Shown: piece after piece, positions 1 through 6,780 of the stretch | Layout of the letters: each line of letters begins with the position of its first letter | Position numbering within the stretch: the stretch's first letter is position 1 | Source: Candidatus Blautia equi | GTDB lineage: Bacteria > Bacillota > Clostridia > Lachnospirales > Lachnospiraceae | Direction: 5' to 3' | DNA length: 8,764 nt | Assembly (NCBI GenBank): GCA_018064695.1 | Contig: JAGHUU010000327.1 | Location: forward strand, 1-8,764 | Notes under the pieces: model-generated | Told to the model about the DNA's origin: nothing | Seen by the model: the letters and a program-made list of their open reading frames with translations, nothing else | Database searches by the model: none | Position numbers and translations under genes: made by a program

Positions 1-589
1 GGTTCCCTCATTAAAAATCCGGGCGGCGGTCTGGCACCGATCGGCGGATATATTGCAGGAACCAAGGAGTGTGTAGAGAATGCTTCCTACCGTATGACAT
101 GCCCGGGTCTTGGCATGGAGGTTGGAGCTACCCTTGGCGTAAACAGATCCTTCTATCAGGGATTCTTCCTTGCACCTATGGTGACCAAAGGTGCTTTAAA
201 AGGCGCTGTTTTCGCAGCGAATATTTATGAAAAAATTAGGTTTCCCTGTGGTACCAAACTCCACAGAGCCACGTGCCGATATTATTCAGGCTGTTTCCCT
301 TGGTTCTCCTGAAAAGCTCATTGCTTTCTGCAAGGGTATTCAGGCAGCAGCTCCTGTGGACAGCTATGTAGATCCTGAACCATGGGATATGCCTGGTTAT
401 GATTCCCAGGTAATCATGGCAGCAGGTGCCTTTGTTCAGGGCTCCTCCATTGAGCTCTCTGCTGATGGTCCTATGAAGCCGCCATATGCAGTATATTTCC
501 AGGGCGGACTTACATGGGAGCATGCAAAGCTTGGCGTTCTTATGTCCCTTCAGAAGTTAGTGGAAAGAGATCTTGTGAAACTCCCATAA
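1..589 (+). pseudogene. Methionine gamma-lyase family (YnbB-like) PLP enzyme, 3' part, frameshifted
   Basis: This is the C-terminal half of a PLP-dependent fold-type I enzyme of the methionine gamma-lyase / YnbB ('aluminum resistance') family. The 5' part lies outside the window. Frame 1 from base 1 opens with GSLIKNPGGG; the Lys in this motif is probably the PLP Schiff-base lysine (inferred from family position). It continues through GGYIAGTKE and TCPGLGMEVGATLG. At 230-235 a run of six A shifts the frame: frame 1 would read on to a TGA at 310-312 without family similarity. Frame 2 (from 227, TAA at 587-589) carries the proper continuation, KLGFPVVPNS to the C-terminus, with SIELSADGP and YFQGGLTWEHAK. 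Removing one A restores a single open frame of about 195 residues, roughly half the usual length of about 420. The family assignment is firm, but the natural substrate is poorly known. Whether the break is real or a sequencing error cannot be told here. Confidence 0.85.
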
Positions 590-613
590 TTCCCCTTTAT
601 TGAGGAGCTGAAT

Positions 614-1900
614 ATGTCTAAGAAAAAACAGAGGGATCATGTAATAGATCCCGGACATAAAGTTGATTACAACTGCACCGTATTTCCTGAAAATACGGTG
701 CTTGTTATAGGCGGGGGAGCCTCCGGACTTATGGCTGCTATAAAAGCGGCGGAGACCGGTGCAAAAGTAACCCTGATAGAACAGAACGATAAAAACGGAA
801 AGAAGATCAATGCCACAGGAAACGGCAGATGTAATTTCACCAACAGCAGCTGGGAAGGCGATGTTATTCGCGGTTCTCATCCAGAGTTTGCAGCGTATGC
901 CCTGAAAGAATTTTCCGTACAGGATACGTTAGATTTCTTCAGAGAAATCGGAGTTATTCCGGTGGAAAAGAACGGCTATTATTATCCGGCCAGTGGGCAG
1001 GCTTCCTCCGTAACCGCGCTTTTGAATCTCAAAGCCAGATCTCTGGGTGTAAAGATGAAGAGCAATGAGTCTGCAAAAAGCATACGCTCACTTACGGGTA
1101 CAGACGTCAACGGCAATTCCGGACAGTTCTGGCAGGTATTGACGGAAGGCTGGCATTATGAAGCCGCTTCTGTAATTCTGGCCTGCGGCTCCTGTGCCTC
1201 CAATATCATGGGGTCTGATGGCAGCGGCTATGAGCTTGCATCATCCCTTGGACACACTATTATCAAACCATTGCCGGCACTCACCGGATTAAAGCTGTCC
1301 GGAAAGAGCAGTATATTTGCCAAATGGGCCGGCGTCAGAGCTGAGGGCAGAGTTTCTGTCTATGTGGATGGTTCCTTAGCAGCAGAAGAACGAGGCGAAC
1401 TGCAGCTGACGGACTATGGCATCTCAGGTATTCCCGTATTTCAGGTGAGCCGCTATGCGATCCGCGCTCTGGATGAAGGAAAGAAAGTATCTGTCTGTCT
1501 CGATTTTGTTCCTGATACGGAAGCAGAGGTATTTGCAGAAGAAATGCAGAAACGAATGAAAGCATGTCCGTATAAATCTATAGAGGAGCAGTTCCTTGGG
1601 TGGCTTCCTGATAAGCTGATCTCAGCCCTGGAGATTCAGGAATCCCATATGGATATTCTTAAAAATCTTCGTCTGGATGTGAAAGAAGGGCTTCCTTTTT
1701 CCAATGCCCAGGTGGCAGCCGGCGGAGTGAATACGGAAGAAGTCGATGCATATACCATGGAATCCGGACTTGCGGCCGGCATTTATTTTGCAGGCGAGCT
1801 TCTGGATATTGACGGAACCTGCGGCGGTTATAATCTCCAGTGGGCATGGTCCAGCGGAGCACTGGCCGGCAGATGTGCAGCGGAAAGGAATCAAAAATGA
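614..1900 (+). CDS. HI0933/BaiN-like FAD-dependent oxidoreductase
   Basis: A 428-residue flavoprotein of the HI0933 family, often annotated 'aminoacetone oxidase family FAD-binding enzyme' or BaiN-like NAD(P)/FAD-dependent oxidoreductase. What is seen: the dinucleotide-binding strand TVLVIGGGASGL with GGGASG at residues 33-38, Glu56 at the end of the next strand for the FAD ribose, the family signature GKKINATGNGRCNFTN at 62-77, and the C-terminal FAD motif with FAGE at 392-395 followed by DIDGTCGGYN. The ATG at 614 is chosen because GAGGAG at 602-607 sits 6 bases upstream and no other well-placed start is present. This leaves an N-terminal extension of about 27 residues before the Rossmann strand, longer than in most relatives. 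The gene follows the PLP enzyme by 24 bases without a visible terminator. It overlaps the next flavoprotein gene by 4 bases. It is probably soluble and cytoplasmic. The reaction is not known; some relatives have been linked to reduction of bile acid intermediates, which cannot be inferred for this copy. Confidence 0.93.
   Translation: MSKKKQRDHVIDPGHKVDYNCTVFPENTVLVIGGGASGLMAAIKAAETGAKVTLIEQNDKNGKKINATGNGRCNFTNSSWEGDVIRGSHPEFAAYALKEFSVQDTLDFFREIGVIPVEKNGYYYPASGQASSVTALLNLKARSLGVKMKSNESAKSIRSLTGTDVNGNSGQFWQVLTEGWHYEAASVILACGSCASNIMGSDGSGYELASSLGHTIIKPLPALTGLKLSGKSSIFAKWAGVRAEGRVSVYVDGSLAAEERGELQLTDYGISGIPVFQVSRYAIRALDEGKKVSVCLDFVPDTEAEVFAEEMQKRMKACPYKSIEEQFLGWLPDKLISALEIQESHMDILKNLRLDVKEGLPFSNAQVAAGGVNTEEVDAYTMESGLAAGIYFAGELLDIDGTCGGYNLQWAWSSGALAGRCAAERNQK
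675..701 (+). other. Perfect 11-bp inverted repeat (hairpin) inside the flavoprotein gene
   Basis: GCACCGTATTT at 675-685 is followed by the 5-base loop CCTGA and then AAATACGGTGC at 691-701, its exact reverse complement. It lies 61 bases after the ATG, in codons 21-30, at the junction between the N-terminal extension and the FAD-binding strand. No T-run follows, so it is not a standard intrinsic terminator. It could slow translation, protect mRNA or be chance; the structure is seen, the role is not. Confidence 0.6.
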
Positions 1901-3483
1901 TCCATATTACACAGATCAAGCTTCCTCTGAATCATACTAAAGAGGATCTGAAAAAGAAAATATCGAAATTACTGCGTCTCTCCGGACAGCCGTTCCAGTA
2001 CCAGATCGTTCGTCAGTCCTTAGACGCCAGACATAAAGATGAAAAAATGTTTGTATATACCGTGGATGTGAAGATCGACGGTGAAAAGAAGCTGATTAAA
2101 AAAGTCGGAAATGCAAATATTACACTGATCGATGCGAAGCCATATCGCTTTCCAACAGGCGGCAGCGTGCCGCTTAAGAATCGTCCTGTCATCATTGGCA
2201 GCGGTCCTGCGGGTATTTTCTGTGCCTGGTATCTGGCCCGGGCAGGCTTTGCACCTGTGGTATATGAGCGCGGAGAAGAGGCTGATAAGAGAAAAGAAAC
2301 AGTCGATCAGTTCTGGAAAAACGGTGTGCTGGATCCCGATTCCAACGTGCAGTTTGGAGAGGGCGGCGCAGGCACTTTCTCTGATGGAAAGCTCAACACA
2401 CTTGTTAAAGACCCTGTCGGAAGAAATCATGAGGTTCTGAAACGATTTGTGCAGGCAGGTGCAAATGAGGAGATCCTCTATCAGCAGAAGCCGCATCTTG
2501 GCACAGACGTGCTCATTCATATCGTGCAGCATCTTCGCCATGAGATCGAGGAGATGGGCGGAGAGTTCCATTTCAGAAGCAAGCTCACAGGACTTTATTA
2601 TGAGGGCGATCAGCTCACCGGTGTGCAGATCAATGGGGAGACCCGTATAGATACAGAAGTATGCGTACTGGCCATCGGCCACAGTGCGAGAGACACATTT
2701 TTCATGCTTCACGAGCATGCATTACAGATGGAGCCAAAGGCATTTGCTGTAGGTGTGCGTATCGAACATCCTCAGAAAATGATAAACATGGATCTTTACG
2801 GCGAGGAAGAGAATGAATACCTTGGTGCCGGAGCCTATAAAGTCACCCATACAGCATCCAACGGACGCGGCGTATATTCCTTCTGCATGTGTCCCGGCGG
2901 ATATGTGGTAAATGCATCCACCGAAAAAGAGCAGCTGGCAATCAACGGAATGAGTTATCAGGCCCGTGACGGTGTGAATGCCAACAGCGCACTCATCGTT
3001 ACTGTAGATCCCGCTGATTTCCCTGAGGACGGACCTCTTGGCGGAATCGCCTTCCAGAGAGGTATTGAGAGAGCTGCTTATCAGGCAGGACAGGGCAAAG
3101 TACCTGTGCAGATCTTTCAGGATTTCAGAGAGAACCGTCCATCCACTGCGCTTGGTGAGATCCTTCCTCAGATCAAAGGCGAATACACCCTTGCCAATGT
3201 AAGAGCTATTCTCCCTGATGAGATCGGCAATTCCATAGAAGAGGGCGTTCTTGCCTTCGGAGCAAAAATGCCGGGCTTTGACAGACCGGATGCGGTACTT
3301 AGCGGTGTGGAGAGCAGAACATCCTCCCCTGTGCGTATCGTGAGAGACGGAGAACTGGAGGGCAGCATTCGCGGTATTTATCCTTGCGGCGAGGGAGCAG
3401 GCTATGCCGGCGGCATTACTTCCGCAGCCATGGACGGTATCCGTGTGGCGGAAGCTATTTCGAAAAAATTTGTGAAATTTTAG
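1897..3483 (+). CDS. COG2509-like NAD(P)/FAD-dependent dehydrogenase
   Basis: A 528-residue protein resembling the 'uncharacterized FAD-dependent dehydrogenase' group (COG2509). The first ~95 residues (MIHITQIKLPLNH onward) are the typical small alpha/beta N-terminal domain with the SLDARHK motif. Then comes a Rossmann strand with GSGPAG at 101-106 and the ribose-binding Glu in YERGEE. The family motif FGEGGAGTFSDGK spans residues 153-165, and the C-terminal FAD motif YPCGEGAGYAGGITSAAMDG is near 495-514. A longer frame opens at 1840, but the ATG at 1897 is preferred: it fits the conserved N-terminus, has AAAGGA at 1884-1889, and forms an ATGA overlap with the preceding stop, which suggests translational coupling. 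The gene ends directly in a rho-independent terminator, so it is last in its transcript. Probably cytoplasmic; substrate unknown. Family confidence is high, function low. Confidence 0.92.
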   Translation: MIHITQIKLPLNHTKEDLKKKISKLLRLSGQPFQYQIVRQSLDARHKDEKMFVYTVDVKIDGEKKLIKKVGNANITLIDAKPYRFPTGGSVPLKNRPVIIGSGPAGIFCAWYLARAGFAPVVYERGEEADKRKETVDQFWKNGVLDPDSNVQFGEGGAGTFSDGKLNTLVKDPVGRNHEVLKRFVQAGANEEILYQQKPHLGTDVLIHIVQHLRHEIEEMGGEFHFRSKLTGLYYEGDQLTGVQINGETRIDTEVCVLAIGHSARDTFFMLHEHALQMEPKAFAVGVRIEHPQKMINMDLYGEEENEYLGAGAYKVTHTASNGRGVYSFCMCPGGYVVNASTEKEQLAINGMSYQARDGVNANSALIVTVDPADFPEDGPLGGIAFQRGIERAAYQAGQGKVPVQIFQDFRENRPSTALGEILPQIKGEYTLANVRAILPDEIGNSIEEGVLAFGAKMPGFDRPDAVLSGVESRTSSPVRIVRDGELEGSIRGIYPCGEGAGYAGGITSAAMDGIRVAEAISKKFVKF

Positions 3484-3511
3484 GGGAGAGAGTACACATC
3501 TCCCCTTTTTT
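3483..3511 (+). terminator. Rho-independent terminator after the flavoprotein pair
   Basis: GGGGAGA (3483-3489) pairs with TCTCCCC (3499-3505) around a 9-base loop, and six T follow (3506-3511). The stem begins on the last base of the TAG stop codon. It separates the upstream flavoprotein unit from the radC-mre operon. Confidence 0.9.
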
Positions 3512-3530
3512 ATGTTAGAATGTCTTACGT

Positions 3531-3560
3531 TTGATATCATACGATAAAAAGGGATATCAT
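3531..3560 (+). promoter_or_regulatory. Candidate sigma-A promoter for the radC-mreBCD-PBP2 operon
   Basis: TTGATA (3531-3536, one mismatch to TTGACA) and TATCAT (3555-3560, one mismatch to TATAAT) are 18 bases apart. They lie just after the terminator and about 55 bases before the radC start. It is the best match in this intergenic stretch; the position is sensible, but the spacer is one base longer than optimal and there is no experimental support. No riboswitch-like structure was seen between it and radC. Confidence 0.45.
3533..3560 (+). repeat. Paired GATATCAT repeats overlapping the candidate promoter
   Basis: GATATCAT occurs at 3533-3540 and again at 3553-3560. Each copy contains the palindrome GATATC, and their centres are exactly 20 bp apart, about two turns of the helix. 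They overlap the proposed -35 and -10 elements, as an operator for a dimeric regulator might. The repeat is seen; a regulatory role is a guess, and chance is possible in AT-rich promoter DNA. Confidence 0.35.
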
Positions 3561-3602
3561 GCGCATCGTTTCATTTCAGGATATTTTGTCTGTTTGAGCT
3601 AT

Positions 3603-3608
3603 GGAGGG
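3603..3608 (+). promoter_or_regulatory. Ribosome binding site that sets the radC start
   Basis: GGAGGG lies 6 bases before the ATG at 3615. The same frame is open further upstream to a TTG at 3531, but that start has no Shine-Dalgarno sequence and would lie within the proposed promoter, so this site decides the start. Confidence 0.8.
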
Positions 3609-3614
3609 CAGAAT

Positions 3615-4322
3615 ATGAATGACACGATCAGAGAAATACCGGAAGAGCAGCGTCCCTATGAAAAATGCTTCAGGCTTGGCCCCGGAGCACTCAGCGACAG
3701 CGAGCTTCTGGCAGTAATTTTAAGAACAGGAACCTATGGCATGAGTTCACTGGCATTATCCAACTCCGTATTAAAGCATATGGAGAAGGGTGCCTTTCCG
3801 GGACTCATAGGAATCATCCATTCCTCGGTTCAGGATCTCATGGAAATACACGGCATCGGCAGGGTGAAGGCTATACAGTTGAAATGCATCGGGGAGCTTT
3901 CTATCCGCATTGCCACATCCGCAGCAAAAGAAGCATTAGATTTCCGTGATCCTTTTACCATTGCCAATTACTATATGGAGCGGCTCCGCCACGAAGAGCA
4001 GGAGCAGATGATCGTCATGATGCTGGATACCAAGAACCATCTCATCGGGGAGCAGATGATTACAAGGGGTACAGTCAATATGACGGTGATCACGCCCAGG
4101 GAAATATTTGTGGAAGCACTGCAGCATCGTGCAGTCTCTGTGATCTTAGTCCATAATCATCCAAGCGGTGATCCAACGCCAAGCACCCATGACATACAGG
4201 TCACCGACCGGGTACAGCAGGCAGGTGATATGCTGGGCATTCACTTACTGGACCACATCGTGATAGGAAATCACAGATATTTCAGCTTTCTTGAAGAGAG
4301 AATGCTGAAGAGAACATCCTGA
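3615..4322 (+). CDS. radC: RadC/YeeS-family JAMM-domain protein
   Basis: A 235-residue RadC (JAB/MPN) family protein of full usual length. N-terminal signature: PEEQRPYEKCFRLGPGALSD, then SELLAVILRTGT. A helix-hairpin-helix segment, LMEIHGIGRVKAIQLK, is at residues 75-90. The C-terminal JAMM metal site reads HNHPSGDPTPSTHD, giving H180-x-H182, S190 and D193 in the canonical HxH-x7-S-x2-D spacing. Glu163 in PREIF is a candidate for the upstream catalytic Glu. All residues expected to bind zinc are present, so the fold should be active as a metalloprotein. Despite its name, a role of RadC in DNA repair is not established, and its true substrate is unknown. It is the first gene after the candidate promoter and lies 13 bases before mreB, the same order as in Bacillus subtilis, where the linkage to cell-shape genes is also unexplained. 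It is probably cytoplasmic. Confidence 0.95.
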   Translation: MNDTIREIPEEQRPYEKCFRLGPGALSDSELLAVILRTGTYGMSSLALSNSVLKHMEKGAFPGLIGIIHSSVQDLMEIHGIGRVKAIQLKCIGELSIRIATSAAKEALDFRDPFTIANYYMERLRHEEQEQMIVMMLDTKNHLIGEQMITRGTVNMTVITPREIFVEALQHRAVSVILVHNHPSGDPTPSTHDIQVTDRVQQAGDMLGIHLLDHIVIGNHRYFSFLEERMLKRTS

Positions 4323-4335
4323 AAAGGGGTAATTT

Positions 4336-5346
4336 ATGTTTGGAAAAACTTATGGCATAGACCTTGGCAGCAGCAGTATCAAGATCTATTCCAACTTAAG
4401 AAATAAAACATTCGCAGACAAAAATATGATCGCGTCCAGGGGACGCAAGATTATCGCCGTGGGCAATGAAGCATACGAGATGTTCGAGAAAAATCCAACC
4501 GACATCATCGTTCATTCGCCGATGGCTTTTGGTATGATAGCCACTCTGGAGCTGGAGGAGATCACACTGTTTTCCATGCTTCGAAAAATCGATTCCCTGC
4601 TCCGTATCAGTTCTGATATCTATTTTGCGGTGCCCCTTGACATGACAGCCATTGAAAAACGTGCTTACTTCAACGTAGTCAATGGAAACTGGCTTCGCAA
4701 AAACAAAGTCTTCATGGTGGAAAAACCCATTGCAGAGGCCATTGCCCTTGGCATTGAGCTGGATGAGAACGACGGCAGTATGCTGGTAAATATCGGTGCT
4801 CAGAGCACCGAACTCTCCATCATTACCGACGGAAAAGTCATCATCAGCAAGCAGATCCCAATCGGCGGAAGACAGATGAACGAAGCTATCTGCACCGAGA
4901 TCCGTAAAAGATACCATCTTCAGGTGGGAACCAGAACAGCCAAACGTTTAAAGCTGGTTCTCGGAAGAATGCACGACCCTAAAAAAGAAGCCCGAAAGGT
5001 CATCGGAATCGACAGTATTTCCGGTCTGCCGCGGGAGGAGATTATTTCCTCCATGGTGGTAAATGCAGGAATCAAAAACTGTGTGGACCGCATTGCAGCG
5101 GAGATGAAGACCTTCATCGAGCGTACTCCGCCTCAGATCACTTTCCATATCGATAAGGAGGGCATTTTCCTTACCGGCGGCAGCTCCAGACTGCCTTATC
5201 TGGACAAGTATCTGGAGGAATATACAGGCTATACCTTCAATCTTTCCGAATATTATGAGAATTCCGTGGTGGCAGGTCTTGAAAAGATCATCAAAAACCG
5301 CGACCTCAGAAAATGGGCGGAAACCATGAAACAACGTAAATTATAA
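4336..5346 (+). CDS. mreB: Divergent MreB-family actin-like rod shape protein
   Basis: A 336-residue actin/HSP70-fold protein at the usual MreB length. In known systems MreB forms ATP-dependent membrane-bound filaments that guide peptidoglycan synthesis along the side wall. Motifs are recognisable but altered. Phosphate-1 is YGIDLGSSSIKIY (residues 6-18, usually GIDLGTANT). EKPIAEAIALG (129-139) keeps the Glu-x-Pro of the connect region. Phosphate-2 is VNIGAQSTEL (151-160, usually DIGGGTTE), with Asn152 where an Asp is expected and two of the glycines replaced. IPIGGRQMNEAI matches the conserved GGDxMDxAI region, and the adenosine motif is LTGGSSRLP (279-287). A basic tail (NRDLRKWAETMKQRKL) follows the usual C-terminal helix. 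The start has AAAGGGG at 4323-4329. Context with mreC, mreD and PBP2 makes the elongasome role firm. The motif changes suggest weak or absent ATP hydrolysis, or a second canonical MreB elsewhere in the genome. Confidence 0.93.
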   Translation: MFGKTYGIDLGSSSIKIYSNLRNKTFADKNMIASRGRKIIAVGNEAYEMFEKNPTDIIVHSPMAFGMIATLELEEITLFSMLRKIDSLLRISSDIYFAVPLDMTAIEKRAYFNVVNGNWLRKNKVFMVEKPIAEAIALGIELDENDGSMLVNIGAQSTELSIITDGKVIISKQIPIGGRQMNEAICTEIRKRYHLQVGTRTAKRLKLVLGRMHDPKKEARKVIGIDSISGLPREEIISSMVVNAGIKNCVDRIAAEMKTFIERTPPQITFHIDKEGIFLTGGSSRLPYLDKYLEEYTGYTFNLSEYYENSVVAGLEKIIKNRDLRKWAETMKQRKL

Positions 5347-5361
5347 TCGGGTGAGAGATAC

Positions 5362-6234
5362 ATGAAAAAATATCTGAAAAAACTCAATTTTAAAGTGCGC
5401 CTTAAGAGCAAGCATCTGCTGGTGATCATGACACTGCTCTGTCTGACCTTCATCATCACCACCTTTGCTTCCGGTGTGACCGGCGTGCCATTCCAGAACG
5501 GCGCGGCCATGATGATCGTTCCTTTTGAGAAGAGCATCAGCAAGTTCGGCAAATGGATAGAGAATATATCGGACCGTATGCAGGAAAAGAAGGATCTGAT
5601 TGCAGAAAGAGATTCCCTTCTGGCACAGATCGACAGCCTGACTGAGCAGAATAACCGTCTGATCCTTGATCAGGAGGAGCTTGCCAGACTGCAGCAGATG
5701 TACAAGCTGGACAATGAATATTATGAATATCCAAAGGTTGCGGCGCGTATCATCTCCAAAGATCCCGGCAACTGGTACAACACCTTTATGATCAACAAGG
5801 GTTCTGATGACGGCATCCGTATCGATAATAATGTTCTTGCAGGAAAAGGTCTCATCGGTATTGTTACAGACGTTGGTCCATCCTGGGCGTTGGTTCGTTC
5901 CATCATCGATGACAGCAGCAATGTCTCCGCCATGACAGTAAGTACCAACGACAACTGCATGGTACAGGGTGACCTGGAGCTCATCAACGAGGGAAAACTG
6001 AGTTTTTATCAGCTTTATGATATTGACAACAAAGTAGCTATAGGTGAGCGTATCGTTACCTCCAGCATCAGTGAGAAATTTGTGGAGGGTCTGTTTGTTG
6101 GCTATGTCAGCGAGATCGGACTTGATACAAACAACCTCACAAAATGCGGAACCATCGTAACTCCTGTGGACTTCCAGCACTTACGCGATGTTCTTGTTAT
6201 CACTGTAAATAAACAGGACCAGATCGGCAAATGA
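5362..6234 (+). CDS. mreC: Rod shape-determining protein MreC
   Basis: A 290-residue single-pass membrane protein, typical MreC length. It has a basic cytoplasmic start (MKKYLKKLNFKVRLKSKH), a transmembrane helix at about residues 19-36, and a coiled coil at about 60-115 rich in Glu, Leu and Gln that mediates dimerisation in known MreC. The extracytoplasmic beta domain begins near 126 (ARIISKDPGNWYNTFMINKG), followed by the conserved GKGLIGIV and later VGYVSEIGLD segments. In known systems MreC binds PBP2 and switches on RodA-PBP2 synthesis. GGGTGA at 5349-5354 serves the ATG. The gene starts 15 bases after mreB and precedes mreD by 18 bases, as part of one operon. Nothing is missing or truncated. 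Confidence 0.95.
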   Translation: MKKYLKKLNFKVRLKSKHLLVIMTLLCLTFIITTFASGVTGVPFQNGAAMMIVPFEKSISKFGKWIENISDRMQEKKDLIAERDSLLAQIDSLTEQNNRLILDQEELARLQQMYKLDNEYYEYPKVAARIISKDPGNWYNTFMINKGSDDGIRIDNNVLAGKGLIGIVTDVGPSWALVRSIIDDSSNVSAMTVSTNDNCMVQGDLELINEGKLSFYQLYDIDNKVAIGERIVTSSISEKFVEGLFVGYVSEIGLDTNNLTKCGTIVTPVDFQHLRDVLVITVNKQDQIGK

Positions 6235-6252
6235 CGATGAAAGGCGGCAGAA

Positions 6253-6780
6253 ATGAGAAGTAAACTGGTATTGGCAGTCACCATTCTGGCAACCATCCTG
6301 CTGCAGTCCACCCTGGTGCCTCAGATCGCCATCGGTTCCATCAAACCAAACCTGATCGTGATCTTCTGTATCTCCATGGGACTTATGAGAGGACGAAAAG
6401 CCGGCCTCTGGACGGGCTTTTTCACCGGTCTCTTTATGGACTTCTTTTATGGTTCCGTATTTGGTGTTTATGCACTGATCTATATGTATGTGGGATATCT
6501 CAGCGGATATGCCTGCATGGTACTTTATGATGATGATATCAAGGTTCCTCTGTTCCTTGCAGGAGCGGGAGACCTGTTTTATAACGTGGCTGTCTATGTC
6601 CTTCTGTTTCTTTTACGAGGACGTCTTGGTGTCTCCACGTATCTTTTCAGGATCATTATTCCGGAGATGTTTTATACATTGCTTCTTACATTCCCGGTAT
6701 ACAGGATCTACTATTTTATCAACTATCGACTGATGACTATGCAACGGAAAGAAAGTGAATCTGTTTGGGTACTAAAATAA
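6253..6780 (+). CDS. mreD: Rod shape-determining protein MreD
   Basis: A 175-residue polytopic inner-membrane protein with about five or six hydrophobic helices. MreD-type motifs are seen: KPNLIVIFCISMGLMRG (31-47), then GLWTGFFTGLFMDFFYGSVF with the conserved Gly-rich helix and the Asp following Leu-Phe-Met. It ends in a short basic, hydrophilic tail. Its role is inferred from the family and place: it joins MreC in the elongation complex, and its exact activity is not known for the family. AAGGCGG at 6241-6247 precedes the ATG. The stop (6778-6780) lies inside the start region of the next gene, so the two frames overlap by 16 bases if the TTG at 6765 is used there. Confidence 0.93.
   Translation: MRSKLVLAVTILATILLQSTLVPQIAIGSIKPNLIVIFCISMGLMRGRKAGLWTGFFTGLFMDFFYGSVFGVYALIYMYVGYLSGYACMVLYDDDIKVPLFLAGAGDLFYNVAVYVLLFLLRGRLGVSTYLFRIIIPEMFYTLLLTFPVYRIYYFINYRLMTMQRKESESVWVLK

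Noticed and set aside
227..589. Independent small gene starting at ATG 227
   Set aside because: Its protein is the direct C-terminal continuation of the PLP enzyme and has no ribosome binding site; the ATG is a by-product of the frameshift.
1840..1896. Earlier start for the second flavoprotein
   Set aside because: The extra 19 residues are only the alternative frame of the end of the preceding gene; ATG 1897 fits the conserved N-terminus and the ATGA overlap.
2020..2718. Long minus-strand open frame (232 codons) opposite the second flavoprotein gene
   Set aside because: A shadow of a conserved + strand gene, with no family resemblance and no convincing start context.
3531..3614. N-terminal extension of 28 residues on RadC starting at TTG 3531
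   Set aside because: No ribosome binding site at that start, it overlaps the likely promoter, and the family N-terminus begins at the ATG at 3615 with a strong GGAGGG.
4928..4976. GAACCAG / CTGGTTC inverted repeat in mreB
   Set aside because: Only 7 bp with a loop of more than 20 bases in coding sequence, which is expected by chance.
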